From positions 105,548-169,547 of the forward strand of contig JADKIH010000008.1 of NCBI GenBank assembly GCA_016721305.1: 64,000 nt of DNA. The letters are read 5' to 3'. The DNA comes from Bacteroidota bacterium (lineage in GTDB: Bacteria; Bacteroidota; Bacteroidia; AKYH767-A; 2013-40CM-41-45). The notes under the pieces were generated by a model. The model ran no database searches and was not told the origin of the DNA. It saw nothing but the letters and a program-made list of their open reading frames with translations. Both the position numbers and the translations under genes were made by a program. Numbering within the stretch: the first letter of the stretch is position 1; each line of letters starts with the position of its first letter. Shown piece after piece: positions 33,766-42,086 of the stretch.

Positions 33766-35919
33766 CTAACGAACTATCATTAGTTTCTTTTGCAGGCTCT
33801 CTTTTCCGTTGATCAGCTGCACGGAATATGTTCCGGCAGGCAATGCATGGATGTCGAGAGTGGATGTTGGACCTACAGTATTTTTAACAAGCACTGTTTC
33901 TCCCTGGAGATTACGGATGATGATGGTTGCGGCATCTGTAGATGCGCGACTGATCATCAACGATTCAGAAGCAGGGTTTGGATAAAGTGCGATATCGTTT
34001 TTCTTAATTGAAGTAATGCCTGTTGTTCCTGAATTGATTTCAACACTGTCTACATTCGGAACGAAGTAGCGAAGAGTACCATCAAGAGAAACACCGCGTA
34101 CGCCACTTAACTGGAAGTTAAGAACTGTACGTGCGCTCACATTGTCAACGATGACAACATCGAACACAGCAATTGTACTGTCGCCCGACATTGGTTGGTG
34201 ATCCGTACGAACAGCTACGGCATCGATATAGCCGGCTGTCCAGTTCGGGCGGACAAAAGTAATCATGTCTGATCCCGGAGCTCCCAGCCATGAATTCGTG
34301 AATGCGAAATTAGAAGCCGTTGTGTCGATTACATTAGTAAGGAACGAAAGGCGGAATGCGATACCGTAGAGATCTGTAACTTGAGAAACAGAGTTGCCAA
34401 GACGTGCTTCAACGCTGAAGTTGTCGAGTGCATTTGCTGTATCAAGTGCTGCGATCAGATAGAAGTTGTCGATTGAACTTGTCTGATTCGGATTAGAAAT
34501 ACGGAAAGGGTGATTGAGGCCGTAGTTGGCGGCAATTGCCACTGTATCGTTTGCGTCGATAATACCATCACCGTTGCAATCGGCATGTTTGTAATCTACG
34601 CCACTGATGAAAGTGCTACCCCAGTCAGTCGTAGATTGCGCAACCCAGGCAAGCGAAGCACCTGAGCGAACAGGTCCGGTTGAACCGTAAGCCAACCCGA
34701 TTGGCAATAAGTCGTACATGTTACATGTAAGATCGGAGTTAGCATCGCCCGGCCAAACATTCGGACTGCAGCTGTTGACGTAGATTTGATAAACGAAAGT
34801 TTGTGAGCCTACATATGGACAGGCATTGTCATAAACCTTAACATAAACCAGATATGGCTGAGAACGAACGTGACTGATATTTGTCGGCCAATTGATATTT
34901 ACCATTCCGGTGTTGCCGGTAATGTTGGTAGAATACGTAAGGCCTGAAGCATCCACTGCTGTAAGGTCGATCGATACGATGTCGCTAACATCAGCATCGT
35001 TTATGTTCAGAGTGAAATTCAATGTATCATTCGAGCAAACATTGGCAACAAACGTGTTGTTTCCATTGATGCCTGAAAGTGTAGGGAGTTGATTATTCGA
35101 GTTTACCACTTGCACTTGCAAGTCGCGTGTCATACTGCCGATCAAAACACCATTACGGAATTCCAATACTTCGAAGGCGAATACATCAACTTCCGGATTA
35201 GACGGCGTCATTGTCATGTCGCCTGTAAAAGGATCAACAGAAAGAGGAGTTGAAGTACTGATTGGATTCAGATAGCTGAAGCCGGATGAATAAGGAATCG
35301 GAAGGCCTGTATTATCGAGTGCCGATGTAAGAGAGATCGAAATTGAATCGCCGTCAGAGTCGAATGCGCCGTTGTTATGCGTTTGAGTTAAGCCCTGACT
35401 TAAGATGAAGGTCGGGATATTCGAGAATTGAGGCGAGTTATTTACCGGTGCGTCGAGATTGTTGAGCGTAGCTCTGAAAGTAGCTCCGAAATTTGAAGGT
35501 GTTTGCAAATTCGTGATAGCAGCGTTGCGGCAGCAATCAGAATAAGTTAATACCCAATCATTGCAGCTTGGTAAAGTGATCAGACCCTGATAGTCCCATC
35601 TTTCGACGCCCGTGTATGTACCGCCATTACAAGTATTCGTCACCGCTGAACAGTTTGTAAGCACTGATGTAGGCGATGAAGCCGTTGGTAGCAGCGTGGC
35701 GTTCGTTCCGGATGACCCGCAAGAAACTGAGGATGCTGAAATCAATACGTTCGCCGGAGCAGGAATCCCCATGCAGTCGCGGTAGAGCGATACGTTCAGA
35801 TTGTACACACCTGGCGAAACGTATGTGTACGTCAATTCGCCACCCATAATGTGCGATGCTTTTACTGATGATGCGAAAAGCATCATGATGGAGAAGAGGG
35901 TTAGTAAGAGTCTTTTCAT
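33766..35919 (-). CDS. T9SS protein with dockerin-like and cohesin-like segments
   Basis: 717 residues. Signal peptide (MKRLLLTLFSIMMLFASSVKA), then SHIMGGELTYTYVSPGVYNLNVSLYRDC, the start of a domain seen in many Bacteroidota surface proteins. Ig/cadherin-like strands follow. Residues ~390-480 contain WPGDANSDLTCNMYDLLPIG and DCNGDGIIDANDTVAIAANYG, two EF-hand-type calcium loops as in dockerins. Next is a strand-rich part (NFSVEARLGNSVSQVTDLYGIAFRLSF ... NFAFTNSWLG) resembling a cohesin-like fold. The type A sorting domain (DIALYPNPASESLMISR ... ALPAGTYSVQLINGK ... MIVR) ends the protein. Dockerin call is good; cohesin call is an inference. Cys pairs suggest disulfides. Confidence 0.8.
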   Translation of the reverse strand: MKRLLLTLFSIMMLFASSVKASHIMGGELTYTYVSPGVYNLNVSLYRDCMGIPAPANVLISASSVSCGSSGTNATLLPTASSPTSVLTNCSAVTNTCNGGTYTGVERWDYQGLITLPSCNDWVLTYSDCCRNAAITNLQTPSNFGATFRATLNNLDAPVNNSPQFSNIPTFILSQGLTQTHNNGAFDSDGDSISISLTSALDNTGLPIPYSSGFSYLNPISTSTPLSVDPFTGDMTMTPSNPEVDVFAFEVLEFRNGVLIGSMTRDLQVQVVNSNNQLPTLSGINGNNTFVANVCSNDTLNFTLNINDADVSDIVSIDLTAVDASGLTYSTNITGNTGMVNINWPTNISHVRSQPYLVYVKVYDNACPYVGSQTFVYQIYVNSCSPNVWPGDANSDLTCNMYDLLPIGLAYGSTGPVRSGASLAWVAQSTTDWGSTFISGVDYKHADCNGDGIIDANDTVAIAANYGLNHPFRISNPNQTSSIDNFYLIAALDTANALDNFSVEARLGNSVSQVTDLYGIAFRLSFLTNVIDTTASNFAFTNSWLGAPGSDMITFVRPNWTAGYIDAVAVRTDHQPMSGDSTIAVFDVVIVDNVSARTVLNFQLSGVRGVSLDGTLRYFVPNVDSVEINSGTTGITSIKKNDIALYPNPASESLMISRASTDAATIIIRNLQGETVLVKNTVGPTSTLDIHALPAGTYSVQLINGKESLQKKLMIVR

Positions 35920-36129
35920 TGTACTCGGTTTTGAGTAATAAACTTAGTGAAAATGAACGTACACAAATTCACGATACAAGGGTACCGGGAATAATCAACT
36001 ATATCAATTACAGTTTAGGCGATTTGTCAAAGTAATATTGATTTTATAGATTTCGTATTTTGTGTAAAAATGCATATTATTGACTAAATATTTATCCTAA
36101 ATTTACCATTTTGCCAAAGTAAAATTAGA

Positions 36130-36855
36130 ATGGAGAACAGTAAACTGTACGAGATTTTATCAACTTTTTCGGGCCATGACTGGAATAGGGCTAAAAAACT
36201 GTTAAAATCGCCGTTTTTCAATGAAGACGGAGAAGTTGAACAGCTTTTCGAATACCTGTTGAACCAATACAAAAGCACCGGAACTCTGCCCGAAGATCGT
36301 GAAAAATTGTACTGCTTGTCCATGAAGAAAAGTGCATATAACGATAAGCACATGCGTTATTTGCTTTCTTTTCTCACCGGGCATATGGAAAATTACCTTG
36401 TGCAGAAGGATTTAGAGAGCGAGAAGGTGGAATTTCTCAATTTGAAGCATCGGGCCTTGGCCTCTCGCGGGAAATTAAAATCGGCTACTTATGTTTCTTC
36501 TTTATTGGAAAAGGAATTGGGAAGTATTCATTCTGCCGAATCGTTTCGTCTGCGTTTTCATTCTTCGATGCAGAGTATGGAAATGAATGCCAAGCAACAG
36601 CAACGGAAAGTTCCTCTCGAATTTGATACTGCACTTGATGCACTCGACGGATTTTATGTTGCTCGAAAGTTGCGCTTAGCCTGCGAAATTTTCAATGCTC
36701 AGAATATTTTGAATCGACAATATTCAATTCGCTTACTCGAAGAAATAAAGGCAATTGCCGACGACGAAAAGTTTAAGCTTTATCCGTCGATTTCAGTTTA
36801 TCATCTTGTACTTAAAGACACTAACGGAGCCCGACAACGAAGAGCATTTTCGTGA
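36130..36855 (+). CDS. Helical protein of unknown function, N-terminal part (frameshifted)
   Basis: Starts at ATG 36130 (MENSKLYEILSTFSGHDWNRAKKLLKSPFFN). No signal peptide; largely helical and charged (LLEKELGSIHSAESFRLRFHSSMQSMEMNAKQQQRK). I recognise it only as a type of Bacteroidota hypothetical protein; pattern and length suggest helical TPR-like repeats. The frame is lost near 36815, where LVLKDTNGARQRR should read LVLKTLTEPDNEEHF: one surplus A in the AAA run restores continuity. The full gene probably spans 36130-37542 (about 470 residues). Confidence 0.7.
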   Translation: MENSKLYEILSTFSGHDWNRAKKLLKSPFFNEDGEVEQLFEYLLNQYKSTGTLPEDREKLYCLSMKKSAYNDKHMRYLLSFLTGHMENYLVQKDLESEKVEFLNLKHRALASRGKLKSATYVSSLLEKELGSIHSAESFRLRFHSSMQSMEMNAKQQQRKVPLEFDTALDALDGFYVARKLRLACEIFNAQNILNRQYSIRLLEEIKAIADDEKFKLYPSISVYHLVLKDTNGARQRRAFS

Positions 36856-37369
36856 GCTGCGATCAATGGTTTTAACAACGGGGAAATTGTTCAGTGCAAA
36901 TGAGGAAGAAGAGTTGTATCAATACCTGAAAAACTATTGCATCAAGAAACTGAACACAGGGAAAACGAATTATGTAAATGAGCTTTTCGATATTTATAAG
37001 TCGAGCTTAAAGAATAGCCGAAATCTCAAGCCCGGAAAATTGTCGCCTTGGGAGTTTAAAAACATCGTAACGGTCGGCTTGCGTTTGCGTGAATTTGACT
37101 GGGTGAAATCTTTTATCGACTTGTATGTGCGTTATCTCGATCCGCAACATCAGAAAAATGCCACTGTATATAATATGGCAAACTGGCATTTTAACAAAAA
37201 GGAATATGCGCAAACGCTTCGATTGTTTCAGCAGGTGGAGTTTACGGATTTGTATTATCAGCTCGACACACGTGCAATTTTGCTGAAGACATATTTCGAA
37301 ACTCAAGCTGTCGACTCTTTTTTTATCATGCTTCAGCATTCCGGACTTTTCTCTCCAGAAACAGATTGA
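36755..37369 (+). CDS. Helical protein of unknown function, middle part (frameshifted)
   Basis: Continues the preceding fragment from about 36813; the earlier residues of this frame are shadow. Content is helical (EEEELYQYLKNYCIKKLNTGKTNYVNELFDIYKSSL; WHFNKKEYAQTLRLFQQVEF) with TPR-like A/B helix spacing. It ends at a TGA (37367), where a missing A in the GAAAC run near 37360 would restore the frame into the C-terminal part. Confidence 0.65.
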   Translation: MPTTKSLSFIRRFQFIILYLKTLTEPDNEEHFRELRSMVLTTGKLFSANEEEELYQYLKNYCIKKLNTGKTNYVNELFDIYKSSLKNSRNLKPGKLSPWEFKNIVTVGLRLREFDWVKSFIDLYVRYLDPQHQKNATVYNMANWHFNKKEYAQTLRLFQQVEFTDLYYQLDTRAILLKTYFETQAVDSFFIMLQHSGLFSPETD

Positions 37370-37542
37370 TTTCCGACTACCAGAAAAAGATTTATCGTAA
37401 TCTGATCAAGTATTCCGTTCAACTCATGCGCGACATCGGAAACACTTCAAAAGTTAAAGAGATCTACGACGAAATTTTAGAGGTAAAACAGATTGCGGAT
37501 TTCAGGTGGCTGGAGGAGAAGATGACTGAATACTTGCGCTAA
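37363..37542 (+). CDS. Helical protein of unknown function, C-terminal part
   Basis: Short open frame without its own start codon that continues the protein as RLISDYQKKIYRNLIKYSVQ ... FRWLEEKMTEYLR. The match in composition, helix character and position, with a sensible end, shows it is the gene's true C-terminus displaced by a one-base frame break. Confidence 0.6.
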   Translation, partial: RLISDYQKKIYRNLIKYSVQLMRDIGNTSKVKEIYDEILEVKQIADFRWLEEKMTEYLR

Positions 37543-37550
37543 CTACTTAC

Positions 37551-37580
37551 GCCAATCAATTAGCCAATTAGCTAATTATT
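37551..37580. repeat. Short TAATTAGC-type repeat
   Basis: CAATCAATTAGCCAATTAGC... about three imperfect units just after the stop at 37542; same octamer family as elsewhere in the window. Confidence 0.7.
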
Positions 37581-37764
37581 GAGTGTGAGTAATGAGTGTA
37601 GGTAGTGACAATGTAATAGAAGTGTCAGAATTTGTTTGTCACGAGTATTATTGCAGGAAAATCAGATTTGCTACAGCTTTATCGCTGACATTTGTAGAGT
37701 AATAAATAGTATCTGTGATTCAGATCATACGAGTCACGATAAGAAGAATACTTTATTTGTAGCA

Positions 37765-39099
37765 ATGAATATCTCCTTAATCCTTCATGACAATATTGTG
37801 ACAGATAAAAACTGTTCATTTCGACCTTTGCACGCGGATAAAAATGAGTCAGCTTTGAATCTGTTAAAAACGATCGCTTTTACACATAAGACAACTCCGA
37901 TCACGGAATTGAACCGATTCTTTCTCCACGAGGAAAATCGCAAGGAGCGCTTGGAGTTTCTCCAATACTCATGCGATATCGGCGAGATTTGTTACGTGCC
38001 GACTTGTAATCGTATCGAGTTCATTTTTACGACTCCTCAAACTCTCACACATTCATACTTAAGAAAGTTCTTTCAGAATTTTCGTGCCGACTGGAACGAT
38101 AATGAAATTGAATTTGCCATTCGTCACGCCGAAATTTTTGAAGGAGAAGAAGCAGTTCGTCATATTTTCAATGTCGCATCATCGCTTGATTCATTAGTAA
38201 TTGGAGAACGTGAGATTATCACACAAGTTCGTAAGTCGTACGAGACTTGTCGTGCCGAAGGTTTAACAGGCGATTCACTTCGTCTCTTAATCAAAGCAAC
38301 GATTACAACTGCAAAACAGGTTTACACTGAAACGAAGATTGCGAACAATCCGGTCTCTGTTGTGTCTCTTGCTGAAAGAAAACTACGTGACTTTCATCTG
38401 AACCATTCGTCACGAATCTTAGTTATCGGTTCCGGCGAAACAAATACCAATCTGGCAAAATATCTGGTGAAGCAAGGCTTCAATAATTTTGTCATTTTTA
38501 ATCGTACTCTTGGTAATGCCGAGAAGCTTGCCAAGCTCATTAAAACTTCCACAATTCAGGCAAAAGCTTTCAAGCTTGAAGACTTGTCAACTTACACAGG
38601 TGGTTTCGATGTTTTGGTAACATGTACAGGTTCTCCTGAAAAGCTTATTACTCCTGCAGTTTACAAGCATTTGCTCGGCAACGATACAGGTAGAAAAGTA
38701 GTAGTTGATCTTTCCGTTCCATCAAATATTGACTCTGCAATTTATTCTTCGAACGATATTTCGTTGATCGACATTAATGAATTAAAAGACATCGCCACGC
38801 GAAATTTAACAGAACGTCAGTCAGAATTTTTAGCTGCCGAAGCTCTCGTTGAAGAAAACATAGTGGCCTTCCGTCAGCTTTTCCGTACCCGTTCACTGGA
38901 GTTGAAAATGAAAGATGTGCCTGATAAAATCCGCGAGATAAAGGACAAGGCTATGAACGACGTTTTTGCCAGTGAAATTCAGGGACTCGACGAGCATTCA
39001 CGCGAGGTTTTGGCCCGTGTGATGGACTATATGGAAAAAAAGTGCATTTCGGTGCCAATGGTTATGGCTAAGGAGATTATCCTGGAGACCAATAACTGA
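37765..39099 (+). CDS. hemA: Glutamyl-tRNA reductase
   Basis: 444 residues from the ATG at 37765; an in-frame start at 37636 adds 43 residues without family features. NADPH-dependent reduction of glutamyl-tRNA to glutamate-1-semialdehyde, the first step of the C5 tetrapyrrole route. Marks: TIAFTHKTTPITELNRFF, catalytic Cys in VPTCNRIEF (about C81), SLDSLVIGEREIITQVRKSY, the NADP site ILVIGSGETNTNLAKYL and a C-terminal dimerisation helix. Followed 85 bp later by hemCD and then hemB. The glutamate-1-semialdehyde aminotransferase gene is not in the window. Confidence 0.95.
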   Translation: MNISLILHDNIVTDKNCSFRPLHADKNESALNLLKTIAFTHKTTPITELNRFFLHEENRKERLEFLQYSCDIGEICYVPTCNRIEFIFTTPQTLTHSYLRKFFQNFRADWNDNEIEFAIRHAEIFEGEEAVRHIFNVASSLDSLVIGEREIITQVRKSYETCRAEGLTGDSLRLLIKATITTAKQVYTETKIANNPVSVVSLAERKLRDFHLNHSSRILVIGSGETNTNLAKYLVKQGFNNFVIFNRTLGNAEKLAKLIKTSTIQAKAFKLEDLSTYTGGFDVLVTCTGSPEKLITPAVYKHLLGNDTGRKVVVDLSVPSNIDSAIYSSNDISLIDINELKDIATRNLTERQSEFLAAEALVEENIVAFRQLFRTRSLELKMKDVPDKIREIKDKAMNDVFASEIQGLDEHSREVLARVMDYMEKKCISVPMVMAKEIILETNN

Positions 39100-39184
39100 C
39101 ATTTGTTTTTTCTCATATGTTTTTTCTCATATTGTTTCGTGGAAAATTGCTTTAGTTTTATCCACCTTTTCTGATATTTAAAGT

Positions 39185-40759
39185 ATGCGATCCCCGCTGA
39201 TAATCGGCACCCGAGGAAGTGATTTGGCTTTATGGCAGGCTCATTACGTGAGTTCGCTGCTGACGGAGATTGGATTGGCTAATGAGCTGAAAATCATTAA
39301 GACACAAGGGGATAACATTCAGCACCTGAGCTTCGATAAGCTCGAAGGAAAGGGTTTTTTCACCAAAGAAATCGAAGAGGCGTTGTTGAGTGGCGAGACT
39401 GATCTGGCCGTTCATTCGCATAAGGATTTGCCAACAGAATCGCCGGCTGAATTAGTGATTGCCGCTGTATCTTCCCGCGAAGATCCGTCTGAGCTATTAC
39501 TCATTCGCAAGCAAGCTGTAGACGCCGCTAGGAAATTTTGTCTGAAAGCAAATGCCATTGTTGGCACATCATCGGCACGACGGAAATCTCAGTTATTAGC
39601 CTTTCGTCCGGATGTGGAAATAAAAGAGCTTCGCGGAAATGTTCCTACGCGAATCAAAAAATTGTCGGAAGGGAATTACGATGCGATTTTGATTGCAGCA
39701 GCAGGAGTGGAGCGATTGGAAATAAATCTCGATGAGTTTTTTGTTGAACGATTGCAACCAAAAGAATTTGTTCCTGCTCCGGCACAGGGAGTATTAGCCA
39801 TTCAGATTCGTTCGGCCGATAAAGATTTGTTCAAAGCATTACAGAAGTTAAATAATACATCCGTTGCCAAAACGATTTCCATCGAGCGCACCGTTCTGAA
39901 TTTATTTCAGGGAGGTTGTCAGATGCCCGTTGGTGCGTACGCAGAATACGACGACGAGCGAGAAGTATATACGGTTCGCGTTAGTAAAGCCGAAGCATGG
40001 GATAAAATGCCGGTTTCTGTTTATTCCGAGTCGAAAGATGCAGAAGTGTTGGCGGGAAGAATGATTCAGAAAATCGCAGCATTCAAGCCGGCAACTGTTT
40101 TCGTCAGTCGTAATTCACGTCGCGACGATTATCTGAAAAACGTTTTGACGGGAAATGGATTTACCTATTCTTGCAAGGCACTGATTGAAACATTGCCCTT
40201 GCCGTTTAAAAGTTTACCGGATTGCGAGTGGGTGTTTTTCTCCTCGAAGCAGGCAGTGAAATTTTTCTTCGAGCAAAATCCGGAGTTGACCAATCAGAAG
40301 TTTGCTGCAGTAGGAAAGGTAACGGCTGATGCGATACGTAAGTATGGAAAGCGCGCAGAGTTTATTGGCGGGTCGACCGATACGAAGATGACAGGTAAGC
40401 AATTTGCAGCGAAAGTTGGCGACGGCAAAGTATTGTTTCCGCAGGCGAAAGGAAGTATGCGTTCCATTCAGCAGCAATTTGTAAAGTTCGGTCAGGCTAT
40501 TGATTTACCTGTTTACGAAACGATAAAAAAGAATGAAGGAGAGATGCCGGTTGCCGATATATTGGTGTTCACTTCACCATCGAATGTAGATGCGTGGTTT
40601 GAACGCTTTACCATTTCTCCAAAACAAAAAGTAGTAGCCATGGGTGATGCAACGGCAAATGCCTTGCGACAACACCGCATTATCGGCTGCGCTCAACCCG
40701 ATTCATTCGACGATGCCGGCCTTGCCCGTGCCATCTTCTCCATAAGTTCTAACGATTAA
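39185..40759 (+). CDS. hemCD: Hydroxymethylbilane synthase fused to uroporphyrinogen-III synthase
   Basis: 524 residues in two parts. Residues 1 to about 300 are HemC: IGTRGSDLALWQAHYV, HSHKDLPTE, GTSSARRKSQL, LRGNVPTRIKKL and the dipyrromethane cofactor Cys in FQGGCQMPVGAY (C245). From about 310, HemD: TVFVSRNSRRDDYL, WVFFSSKQAVKFFFE, VGKVTADAIRKYG and ILVFTSPSNVDAWF. The fusion lets unstable hydroxymethylbilane pass to ring closure in one polypeptide (inference). HemC-HemD fusions are known in Bacteroidota. Sits between hemA and hemB; a 12-bp gap to hemB suggests one transcript. Confidence 0.95.
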   Translation: MRSPLIIGTRGSDLALWQAHYVSSLLTEIGLANELKIIKTQGDNIQHLSFDKLEGKGFFTKEIEEALLSGETDLAVHSHKDLPTESPAELVIAAVSSREDPSELLLIRKQAVDAARKFCLKANAIVGTSSARRKSQLLAFRPDVEIKELRGNVPTRIKKLSEGNYDAILIAAAGVERLEINLDEFFVERLQPKEFVPAPAQGVLAIQIRSADKDLFKALQKLNNTSVAKTISIERTVLNLFQGGCQMPVGAYAEYDDEREVYTVRVSKAEAWDKMPVSVYSESKDAEVLAGRMIQKIAAFKPATVFVSRNSRRDDYLKNVLTGNGFTYSCKALIETLPLPFKSLPDCEWVFFSSKQAVKFFFEQNPELTNQKFAAVGKVTADAIRKYGKRAEFIGGSTDTKMTGKQFAAKVGDGKVLFPQAKGSMRSIQQQFVKFGQAIDLPVYETIKKNEGEMPVADILVFTSPSNVDAWFERFTISPKQKVVAMGDATANALRQHRIIGCAQPDSFDDAGLARAIFSISSND

Positions 40760-40771
40760 AAAAATAAAATC

Positions 40772-41740
40772 ATGATTCAGCGTACACGCCGTTTAAGAAA
40801 AAACCCGATCATTCGTGAACTGGTTGCCGAAACTCGTCTTTCGAAAGACATGTTTATATACCCTTACTTCGTTGTAAAGGGAAATAATATTACTCAGCCC
40901 ATCGAAGCGATGCCGGGCATTAGTCGTTTTTCGCCTGATCAACTCGTGAAAGATGTAGAGAAAGGATTGAAAGTCGGAGTCAATAAAATTTTATTGTTCG
41001 GCGTAGGCGAAGATAAATCGGAAGATGCGCACAGTGCATACGATCATAATACGGTTGTAGCCGATTCAATTCGTCAGCTGAAGAAAAATTTCGGCAACGA
41101 TTTGTACATCGTAACCGATGTGTGTTTGTGTGCATATACGACTCATGGACATTGCGGAATTTTGCATAATGATTACGTGCAAAATGATCCGACGTTAAAC
41201 ATCCTTGCGAAGATGGCATTGACACATGCGCAAGCAGGAGCCGACATGGTTGCGCCGAGTGATATGATGGACGGACGCGTAGGAGCAATCCGTGAGATGT
41301 TGGATGAAAACAATTTCGAGAGCACGCCGATTATGTCGTATTCGACGAAGTTTGCATCGGCATACTACGGACCTTTCCGCGAAGCAGCCGATTCCGCACC
41401 CGGCAAAGGCGACAGAAAATCGTATCAGATGGATTACCGCAATGCACACGAAGCCGTTCGCGAAGCCATTATCGATGAACAAGAAGGCGCCGACATTGTT
41501 ATGATTAAGCCGGCACTGGCATATTTGGATGTAATCCGTGCCGTTCGCGACAATACCGATTTACCTGTAGCTTGCTATAATGTATCAGCCGAGTATACCA
41601 TGGCCAAAGTAGCGGCCAAAGCCGGTTTAGTCGATGGCGACCGCATTATCATGGAAAATATGTACGCATTTGCGCGAGCAGGAGCGAATATCATTATTAC
41701 TTACCACGCTAGGGAGATTGCGGAGAAGGGGTGGGTTTAG
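40772..41740 (+). CDS. hemB: Porphobilinogen synthase (5-aminolevulinate dehydratase)
   Basis: 322 residues. Condenses two 5-aminolevulinates to porphobilinogen. Schiff-base lysines are K193 in MSYSTKFASAYYGPF and K246 in IVMIKPALAYLD. The metal loop TDVCLCAYTTHGHCG keeps three Cys (118, 120, 128), pointing to a zinc-dependent enzyme rather than the Asp-containing Mg type. Last gene of the hem group; a terminator within the downstream repeat module follows. Confidence 0.97.
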   Translation: MIQRTRRLRKNPIIRELVAETRLSKDMFIYPYFVVKGNNITQPIEAMPGISRFSPDQLVKDVEKGLKVGVNKILLFGVGEDKSEDAHSAYDHNTVVADSIRQLKKNFGNDLYIVTDVCLCAYTTHGHCGILHNDYVQNDPTLNILAKMALTHAQAGADMVAPSDMMDGRVGAIREMLDENNFESTPIMSYSTKFASAYYGPFREAADSAPGKGDRKSYQMDYRNAHEAVREAIIDEQEGADIVMIKPALAYLDVIRAVRDNTDLPVACYNVSAEYTMAKVAAKAGLVDGDRIIMENMYAFARAGANIIITYHAREIAEKGWV

Positions 41741-41991
41741 GTTGTTTAACGTTTAACGTTCAATGTTCAAAGTTCAAGGTTCAAGGTTCAAAGTTCCGCG
41801 TTCTGGTTTCAACGATTTGAGTTTAAGTATGTGGGACTAAGTGTTTAAAGGTTTGGGAGATATAAAAAAAGGCCTATTTTTGTTAAAATTGGCCTTTTAC
41901 CCTCTCCGTTAAGCCTCAAACCTCAAACCTTGAACTTTGAACTTTGAACTTTGAACCTTGAACTTTGAACCTTGAACTTTGAACTTTGAAC
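41741..41991. repeat. Heptamer repeat module with inverted arms around a terminator
   Basis: Left arm 41741-41798 has TTTAACG then GTTCAAA/GTTCAAG heptamers; right arm 41912-41991 has about ten heptamers of the reverse complement. The terminator 41863-41898 sits between them. Repeat unit, arm polarity and part of the centre match the module at 33403-33765, so these are two copies of one element type. The remaining DNA to korA (41992-42086) holds only the -7 box. Confidence 0.85.
41863..41898 (+). terminator. Terminator of the hem genes
   Basis: A7, stem AAGGCC...GGCCTT with an A/T-rich loop, then a short T-run; about 125 bp after hemB. Confidence 0.7.
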
Positions 41992-42038
41992 GAACGGCAC
42001 GGTGACAAATCTCATTAAAGTACAACCGATATTTCCCT

Positions 42039-42046
42039 TATATTTG
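42039..42046 (+). promoter_or_regulatory. Putative -7 box (TATATTTG) of korAB
   Basis: Matches TAnnTTTG 41 bp before the korA start. No good -33 element visible. Sequence match only. Confidence 0.4.
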
Positions 42047-42086
42047 CCCCCTCAAAATATCTTTAAAAAACCCATTATATATCAAT

